Source of the DNA: Noviherbaspirillum_A sp963522035
GTDB taxonomy: Bacteria; Pseudomonadota; Gammaproteobacteria; Burkholderiales; Burkholderiaceae_D
Length of the DNA stretch: 11,354 nt
Assembly (NCBI GenBank): GCA_963522035.1
Contig: CAUQYP010000140.1
Location: forward strand, 1-11,354
Direction of reading: 5' to 3'
Part shown: positions 7,353-11,354 of the stretch, piece by piece
How positions within the stretch are numbered: the first letter of the stretch is position 1
Layout: every line of letters starts with the position of its first letter
Notes under the pieces: model-generated
The model's database searches: none
What the model was told of the DNA's origin: nothing
Seen by the model: only the letters and a program-made list of their open reading frames with translations
Translations under genes and position numbers: made by a program

Positions 7353-8810
7353 TCAGCGCTTGGGCAGGCCGCCCAGCAGCGCCGCCCGCTTTTGCGGCTT
7401 GGCATCGTTATCTTGCGGCTCGTTGGCCGGCCGCGGCGTCGACACGCTCGGCTCGTAAGGCTTCAGGAACCACGGGTCCACCTTCTCGCGGCGCGGCGCA
7501 TAGCCGCCTGCGCTGCGCGGCGCGGCGGTGCGGGCTTCGCGCGAGGACGACTCGCGGCCACCCTCCTCGCGGCGCGGCCGGCGCTCGCTGCGTTCACCGG
7601 CGGTGCGCTCGCTTGCATGCGCACGTGGCGCGAAGCCTTCGAGCGGCACTGGCGCGAGCTTGGTGCGGATCAGCTTTTCGATATCCTGCAGCAGGCGTGC
7701 GTCCTTGTCGGAAAACAGCGAAATGGCGTCGCCCGACGCGCCGGCGCGGCCGGTGCGGCCGATGCGGTGCACGTAGTCCTCGGCGTTGTACGGCAGGTCG
7801 TAGTTGATCACGCACGGCAGGTCGGAAATATCGAGGCCGCGGGCGGCGACGTCGGTTGCCACCAGCACGTCGACGCCGCCATTCTTGAATGCTTCCAGCG
7901 CCGCCATGCGCTCGTTCTGGGTCTTGTCGCCGTGGATGGCGGAAGCCTTGACGCCTTCCTGCTCGAGGTGGCGCGACAGTCTCGACGCGCCAATCTTGGT
8001 GTTGGAAAACACCAGGATCTGCTTCAGGTCGCGGCCGCGGATCAGGTGCAGCACCGCGTCGCGCTTGTCGTCTTCCGCCACCTTGTACACGACCTGGGTC
8101 ACGCGGTCGGCGGTGGCATTGCTGCGCGCCACCTCGATGGTGACCGGGTCTTTCAGGAAACTGTTCGCCAGCTTCTTGATTTCCGGCGAGAAGGTTGCCG
8201 AGAACATCAGGTTCTGGCGTTCCTTGGGCAGCAGGTTGATGATGCGCTGCAGGTCGGGCAAAAAGCCCATGTCCAGCATGCGGTCGGCCTCGTCCATCAC
8301 CAGGATCTGGGTCTGCGACAGGCTGATGGTCTTTTGCTGCACATGGTCGAGCAGCCGGCCCGGCGTGGCGATCACGATCTCGACGCCGGCGCGCAGCGCC
8401 GCGGTCTGCGGCGCCATGTCGATGCCACCGAACACCACGGTCGAGCGCAGCGGCGTATGGCGGCAGTAGGCCTTGACGTTTTCCGCAACCTGGTCGGCCA
8501 GCTCGCGGGTCGGCGTCAGGATCAGCGCACGCACCGGGTGCCGGGCGGGGGACGCGCTGCTGCTGGCGGTGGCCAGCAGCAACTGGATGATGGGCAGCGC
8601 GAAGCCGGCGGTCTTGCCGGTGCCGGTCTGGGCTGCGCCCATCACGTCGTGGCCTTGCAGCACGATGGGAATCGCCTCGGCCTGGATCGGCGTCGGATGG
8701 ACATATCCCTGGTCGGACAGTGCGCGCAAGATATCCGGCGATAGGCCGAAATCTTCAAAACGGATAGTTGCCGCGGGCGTTGGCGCGGCTGCAGACTGGA
8801 TGTCGGACAT
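7353..8810 (-). CDS. rhlE: DEAD-box ATP-dependent RNA helicase, RhlE type
   Basis: ATP-driven RNA duplex unwinding, in ribosome assembly, RNA turnover or cold adaptation. All core motifs are intact: Q motif from FEDFGL (18-23) to PTPIQ (39-43), AQTGTGKT (60-67), PTRELADQ (100-107), TPGR (149-152), DEAD (173-176), SAT (204-206), ATDVAARGLD (318-327) and HRIGRTGRAG (348-357). A low-complexity tail rich in Arg, Ser and Glu follows from about 395 to 485. It includes DPWFLKPYEPS and ends in a basic LGGLPKR, likely for RNA binding. The length (485) fits RhlE. The exact DEAD subfamily is inferred from overall resemblance. No clear Shine-Dalgarno precedes the ATG, but MSDIQS followed by the Q motif is a usual beginning. 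It converges on gluQRS. Confidence 0.93.
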   Translation of the reverse strand: MSDIQSAAAPTPAATIRFEDFGLSPDILRALSDQGYVHPTPIQAEAIPIVLQGHDVMGAAQTGTGKTAGFALPIIQLLLATASSSASPARHPVRALILTPTRELADQVAENVKAYCRHTPLRSTVVFGGIDMAPQTAALRAGVEIVIATPGRLLDHVQQKTISLSQTQILVMDEADRMLDMGFLPDLQRIINLLPKERQNLMFSATFSPEIKKLANSFLKDPVTIEVARSNATADRVTQVVYKVAEDDKRDAVLHLIRGRDLKQILVFSNTKIGASRLSRHLEQEGVKASAIHGDKTQNERMAALEAFKNGGVDVLVATDVAARGLDISDLPCVINYDLPYNAEDYVHRIGRTGRAGASGDAISLFSDKDARLLQDIEKLIRTKLAPVPLEGFAPRAHASERTAGERSERRPRREEGGRESSSREARTAAPRSAGGYAPRREKVDPWFLKPYEPSVSTPRPANEPQDNDAKPQKRAALLGGLPKR

Positions 8811-8873
8811 GGTATGGGTGGGTTCCCGAGCGGGCGAACTGCACCGGAAAGAGGGAAATTTTTAGAACTGGGG

Positions 8874-8879
8874 ATTATA
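8874..8879 (-). promoter_or_regulatory. rhlE promoter -10 box
   Basis: A consensus TATAAT on the minus strand, 63 nt before the rhlE ATG, giving a leader of about 57 nt. No good -35 hexamer lies 16-18 bp upstream. A long leader is common in RNA helicase genes subject to autoregulation or cold control, but no specific structure is identified here. Confidence 0.5.
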
Positions 8880-9087
8880 CCGCGATTCGTGGAACATTCC
8901 TGCGGCGGGCGGCCACTGCGGCGTCGGCGTAGGCAAGCCTCTGCCCGGGGCCGCCATTCGCTGGCGCCGGGCAAAGAATCATGTCGGATTAAAGGCGGGC
9001 GTTGCAGCTTGTTTAACGCAGCGCAATGGCGCTGTTGAAGCTATAAGGTTTTTGCGTGAACAGCGCGATAGGTATTTTCTGGACGAT

Positions 9088-9115
9088 TAGGGTGCAAAAG
9101 CGATCAGTGCATTCC
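9088..9115. repeat. Degenerate copy of the GGTGCAAT REP-like unit
   Basis: TAGGGTGCAA-AAGCG followed by CAG, TGCATT and CC parallels the unit at 4629-4659 (TAGGGTGCAATAAGCG, then CAGCGCATTGCACC). It has lost a T in the left arm and bases in the right arm, so the palindrome is broken. It may be a decayed member of the same family or chance similarity. Confidence 0.4.
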
Positions 9116-9207
9116 TTGATCCAGCTTCCGTATGCAGTGGCGACATCGACCTACGATGAACCGGAAAGCGCCAATGCCGGCGCTACGGACAGTCCGGGGA
9201 GGCAGTA

Positions 9208-9936
9208 ATGCACGCACAGGAAATCATGACCAGGCGCGTCGTCACCGTGCGCCGCGACAGCAGCTTGCTGGACGCCGTTGCGGCCATGCTCGACCTTGGC
9301 CTCAGCGGCCTGCCGGTAGTGGACGACGCCGGCCGGCCCGTAGGCATGCTCAGCGAGGGCGACCTGCTGCGACGGTCCGAGCTGGGTACCGAGCGCAAGC
9401 GCCCGCGCTGGCTGGCCTTCCTGGCGAGCCCTGGCAGGCTGGCCGAGGAGTACACCCATACCCACGGCCGCATGGTGGCCGACGTAATGACGGACAAGCT
9501 CTACAGCGTCGCGCCCGACACGCCGTTGCAGGAAGTGGTGCAGTTGATGGAGCGTCATCGCATCAAGCGCGTGCCGGTGCTGGAAAATGGCCAGCTGGTC
9601 GGCATCATCAGCCGCGCCAACCTGCTGCGCGCACTGGCGCTGGCCGCGCCTGCATTGCCGGAAGGACAGAGATCGGACGAGGAAATCAGGCAGCGGCTGG
9701 CTAGGGAACTGGCGTCAACCGCATGGGCGCCGCGCTACATGATCGACCATGTGGTGCAGAACGGGGTGGTGCACCTGTACGGCACCATCCTGGACGAGCG
9801 CGAACGGGAAGCGATCTGCGTTGCCGCGCGCAACACGCCGGGCGTGAAGGAAGTGCATGACCACCTGGTCTGGTGCGAGCCGGTTTCAGGTGCGGTGCTG
9901 GGCCTGCCCGCGGAGCCGGCAGCCCCGCGGCGCTGA
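9208..9936 (+). CDS. CBS domain pair plus BON domain protein
   Basis: A 242-residue soluble protein without signal peptide or membrane segments. CBS domain 1 (about 1-58) begins HAQEIMTRRVVTV and contains GLPVVDDAGRPVGMLSEGDLL. CBS domain 2 (about 88-146) begins RMVADVMTDKLYSV and contains RVPVLENGQLVGIISRANLL. A C-terminal BON domain (about 156-222) includes VVQNGVVHLYGTILDEREREA and VKEVHDHL. CBS pairs bind adenosine nucleotides; BON domains bind membranes or other ligands. Such proteins are often stress or energy sensors, but the partner is unknown. A strong GGGGAGG lies 5 nt before the ATG and fixes the start. It stands alone, 269 bp upstream of the MerR-type gene on the same strand; no functional link is shown. 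Confidence 0.88.
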   Translation: MHAQEIMTRRVVTVRRDSSLLDAVAAMLDLGLSGLPVVDDAGRPVGMLSEGDLLRRSELGTERKRPRWLAFLASPGRLAEEYTHTHGRMVADVMTDKLYSVAPDTPLQEVVQLMERHRIKRVPVLENGQLVGIISRANLLRALALAAPALPEGQRSDEEIRQRLARELASTAWAPRYMIDHVVQNGVVHLYGTILDEREREAICVAARNTPGVKEVHDHLVWCEPVSGAVLGLPAEPAAPRR

Positions 9937-10034
9937 GGCCGTTAGTCAAGATGACGACGCCATCATCACAATTCAGTTCGTTCGTCCATGACAAACAAGG
10001 GCGCCAGCGCACGCCGGAACGTCGCCCGGCAGGA

Positions 10035-10107
10035 CGTCGATGTCCGCACACCTCATGCCGCTTGTTCTTGGCATCGACGCCAGGGGCCGGCCCCGAATCA
10101 AAATTTT
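10035..10107. other. Cluster of inverted repeats between CBS-BON and MerR genes
   Basis: CGTCGATG (10035-10042) and CATCGACG (10072-10079) are a perfect 8-bp inverted repeat. ATGCC (10055-10059) can instead pair with GGCAT (10070-10074), so the two stems compete. Then come the perfect palindromes GGGGCCGGCCCC (10083-10094) and AAAATTTT (10100-10107), followed by a pyrimidine-rich stretch. The group lies upstream of the proposed MerR-gene promoter, so it would belong to the 3' end of the CBS-BON transcript, perhaps as a poor terminator. The rest of 9937-10205 shows nothing else apart from that promoter. Confidence 0.4.
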
Positions 10108-10135
10108 CCTTCTTCATTCGTTCACCTGGCTGTCG

Positions 10136-10164
10136 TGGACAAACATTGCATGGCTGGCTAACAT
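10136..10164 (+). promoter_or_regulatory. Promoter of the MerR-family gene
   Basis: TGGACA (10136-10141, 5/6) and TAACAT (10159-10164, 4/6) are separated by exactly 17 bp. Transcription would start near 10171, about 35 nt before the ATG. The -35 overlaps the short palindrome TGTC-GTG-GACA (10131-10141), a possible site for autoregulation. Confidence 0.5.
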
Positions 10165-10205
10165 GACCAGGCATCCGCCTCCGATCAAAGATCCGCCAGG
10201 AAAAA

Positions 10206-11126
10206 ATGAGTTTTTCACAGCAGCTACGGCCCGCGCTTGGCATCAGCGCGACCGAACGGGAAACCGGTCTCGGCAAGGACACCTTGCGGGTATGGGAACG
10301 GCGCTATGGGTTTCCGCAGCCGGAGCGCGACGCCAACGGCGAACGGCTTTATCCGGCCGCACAGGTAGAACAGCTGCGACTGATCAAGCGCCTGATGGAC
10401 CAGGGACACCGGCCTGGCCGGCTGATGGCTGCCAGCGAGGAAGAACTCCAGGCGCTGTACGTGCCGGCAGCGGCGCCAGCCCGGCACGCCACGGCGGACG
10501 ACGCGCTGGTGCGCCAGTTGCTGGCGCTGGTCAAGACCCATGACGTGCCGCAGCTGCGCTCGGCGCTGAACCAGGCGATGTTGCGCCAGGGCCTGCAGCA
10601 GTTCGTGCTGCACAGCCTGGCGGCGCTCAACCATGCGGTGGGCGTAGCCTGGATGAGCGGCGAGTTCGAGATCTTCGAGGAGCACCTGTACACCGAGCAG
10701 GTGCAGGCGCTGCTGCGCCAGGCCATTTCCACGCTGCCCGCCCATTCGGGCAGCCCGCGCATCCTGCTGACCACGGTGCCGGAAGAACAGCATGGCCTGG
10801 GTTTGCTGATGGCCGAAGCGCTGCTTGCGCTGGATGGCGCCACCTGCGTGTCGCTGGGCACGCAGACGCCGCTGTTCGACATCGCGATGGCGGCGCGTTC
10901 GCAGCAGGCGGACGTGGTGGCGCTGTCGTTCTCGAGCGCTTACCCGTCACGGCAGGTCGCACCGCAACTGGCGCAGTTGCGCGCGATGCTGCCTGAGGCG
11001 ACCGAACTATGGGTGGGGGGTAGCGGTGCCGGCAGGCCGGCCGCGCAGGCAGGCGTCAGGGCGTTGCCGACCCTGCCTGACGCGCTGGCGGCGGTGGCGG
11101 CGTGGCGCGACAGCCATCGCGATTAA
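10206..11126 (+). CDS. MerR family regulator with cobalamin-binding domain (CarH/LitR-like)
   Basis: A 306-residue regulator. The MerR winged helix (about 10-75) has ISATERETGLGKDTLRVWERR, YGFPQPERDANGERLYP and a wing ending in HRPGRL. A four-helix cap domain (about 98-175) carries W149-x9-E159-H160, the W-x9-EH motif that packs over adenosylcobalamin in CarH photoreceptors. A Rossmann-type B12-binding domain (about 185-300) carries E194-x-H196-x-x-G199, the motif whose histidine ligates cobalt from below. In T. thermophilus CarH the residue after the Trp is His132, the upper ligand in the light state; here it is Met150. So B12 binding is likely, but the light-adduct chemistry may differ. AGGA ends 4 nt before the ATG. 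Targets are not evident in this window. Such proteins repress light-inducible genes when dark and cobalamin-bound. Confidence 0.88.
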   Translation: MSFSQQLRPALGISATERETGLGKDTLRVWERRYGFPQPERDANGERLYPAAQVEQLRLIKRLMDQGHRPGRLMAASEEELQALYVPAAAPARHATADDALVRQLLALVKTHDVPQLRSALNQAMLRQGLQQFVLHSLAALNHAVGVAWMSGEFEIFEEHLYTEQVQALLRQAISTLPAHSGSPRILLTTVPEEQHGLGLLMAEALLALDGATCVSLGTQTPLFDIAMAARSQQADVVALSFSSAYPSRQVAPQLAQLRAMLPEATELWVGGSGAGRPAAQAGVRALPTLPDALAAVAAWRDSHRD

Positions 11127-11215
11127 GCAGCAGGGTTCAGCTCGCGGGAGGCGAGGCGCGCGCCAGAGCAGTTTCGTGCTGACTTGCCCAAGCCGGCCTG
11201 TAGGCGATATTGCAT

Positions 11216-11346
11216 GCTCCGCGCAGCGACAGGTGCCGTTGCCGGTGCCGTTGCCGGTGCAGTTGCCGTTGCCGGTGCCGGTGCCGGTGCAGTTGCTTCT
11301 GACGTTGCCTTTGACGTGGATCCCCGTTAGACGGCGACGCGTCGCC
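11216..11346. repeat. Composite dispersed repeat, right copy (inverted relative to left copy)
   Basis: The inner flank GCTCCGCGCAGCGACAG (11216-11232) is the exact reverse complement of 100-116. Eleven hexamers of GTTGCC, GGTGCC, GGTGCA or GTTGCT follow (11232-11297), then degenerate units. The outer flank TTTGACGTGGATCCCCGTT is the reverse complement of 22-40 with two mismatches. A perfect 14-bp palindrome GGCGACGCGTCGCC (11333-11346) lies beyond it. The core is less homogeneous than the left copy, so the two have diverged. The inner edge is 90 bp beyond the MerR-gene stop codon. The remaining bases 11127-11215 contain only a short CTCGC/GCGAG hairpin without a T-run. Confidence 0.85.
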
Positions 11347-11354
11347 AGGGACTG

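Larger units (their letters stand above)
8811..9207. other. Intergenic region between rhlE and the CBS-BON gene
   Basis: A 397-bp divergent gap. It holds the rhlE -10 box (8874-8879, minus) and GGAA-CA-TTCC at 8891-8900. A 7-bp inverted repeat GGCGGCC (8908-8914) / GGCCGCC (8949-8955) encloses a smaller AGGC-AA-GCCT. Other elements are the hairpin CAGCGC-AATG-GCGCTG (9019-9034), a degenerate REP-like unit (9088-9115) and the hairpin AGCGCC/GGCGCT (9167-9184) just before the ribosome site of the CBS gene. I see no convincing promoter for the CBS gene, no tRNA and no supported small gene. Confidence 0.5.

Noticed and set aside
7392..8744. 450-residue plus-strand open frame opposite rhlE
   Set aside because: Antisense shadow of a complete DEAD-box gene; low-complexity composition and no motif.
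8901..8955. Possible cobalamin riboswitch (GCCACTG-like string near a B12-type regulator)
   Set aside because: The other conserved cobalamin-riboswitch elements (B12 box and the GGGAA/GGTG segments) are missing in proper order, and the adjacent genes are not B12-related.
9116..9130. FNR/ANR-like half site TTGAT upstream of the CBS-BON gene
   Set aside because: The second half (ATCAA) is absent at the needed spacing, so there is no supported site.
9132..9704. 190-residue frame starting upstream of the CBS-BON gene
   Set aside because: Out of frame with the well-supported CBS-BON gene for most of its length, without a ribosome site or domain similarity.

Overview
The window is GC-rich chromosomal DNA with housekeeping genes typical of a betaproteobacterium, probably Burkholderiales and possibly Oxalobacteraceae. 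That assignment rests on gene content, base composition and general family resemblance; no search was run. I see eight protein genes, no rRNA or tRNA genes, no CRISPR array, no transposase and no phage gene. Dispersed palindromic and hexanucleotide repeats lie in several of the gaps.

Layout: (1) Positions 1-116 hold a composite repeat with a (GGCAAC)n core. (2) dnaE, the replicative DNA polymerase alpha subunit, lies on the minus strand and is divergent from trhO (tRNA U34 hydroxylase) on the plus strand. A 105-bp intergenic region with a perfect 14-bp palindrome separates them. (3) trhO converges on a YhhW-like pirin/quercetinase gene, with REP-like palindromes between. The first palindrome includes the trhO stop codon. 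(4) The pirin gene is divergent from a YhaJ-like LysR regulator. The regulator overlaps gluQRS (glutamyl-Q tRNA(Asp) synthetase) by 4 bp. (5) gluQRS converges on a RhlE-type DEAD-box helicase with 1 bp between stop codons. (6) After a 397-bp gap come a CBS-CBS-BON protein and, 269 bp further on, a MerR-family regulator with a cobalamin-binding domain of the CarH/LitR kind. (7) A second copy of the end repeat, inverted relative to the first, lies at 11216-11346.

Most genes are independent housekeeping units. Two act on the tRNA wobble position (trhO, gluQRS), and rhlE is also RNA-related. The pirin gene and LysR gene form a classic divergent regulator-target pair. The most interesting points are the candidate B12-dependent light or cobalamin sensor, which keeps the W-x9-EH and E-x-H-x-x-G motifs, and the pair of composite end repeats. 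Those repeats sit at almost the same distance (88-90 bp) from, and in the same orientation to, the stop codons of dnaE and the MerR gene. I found no convincing new multi-gene system.
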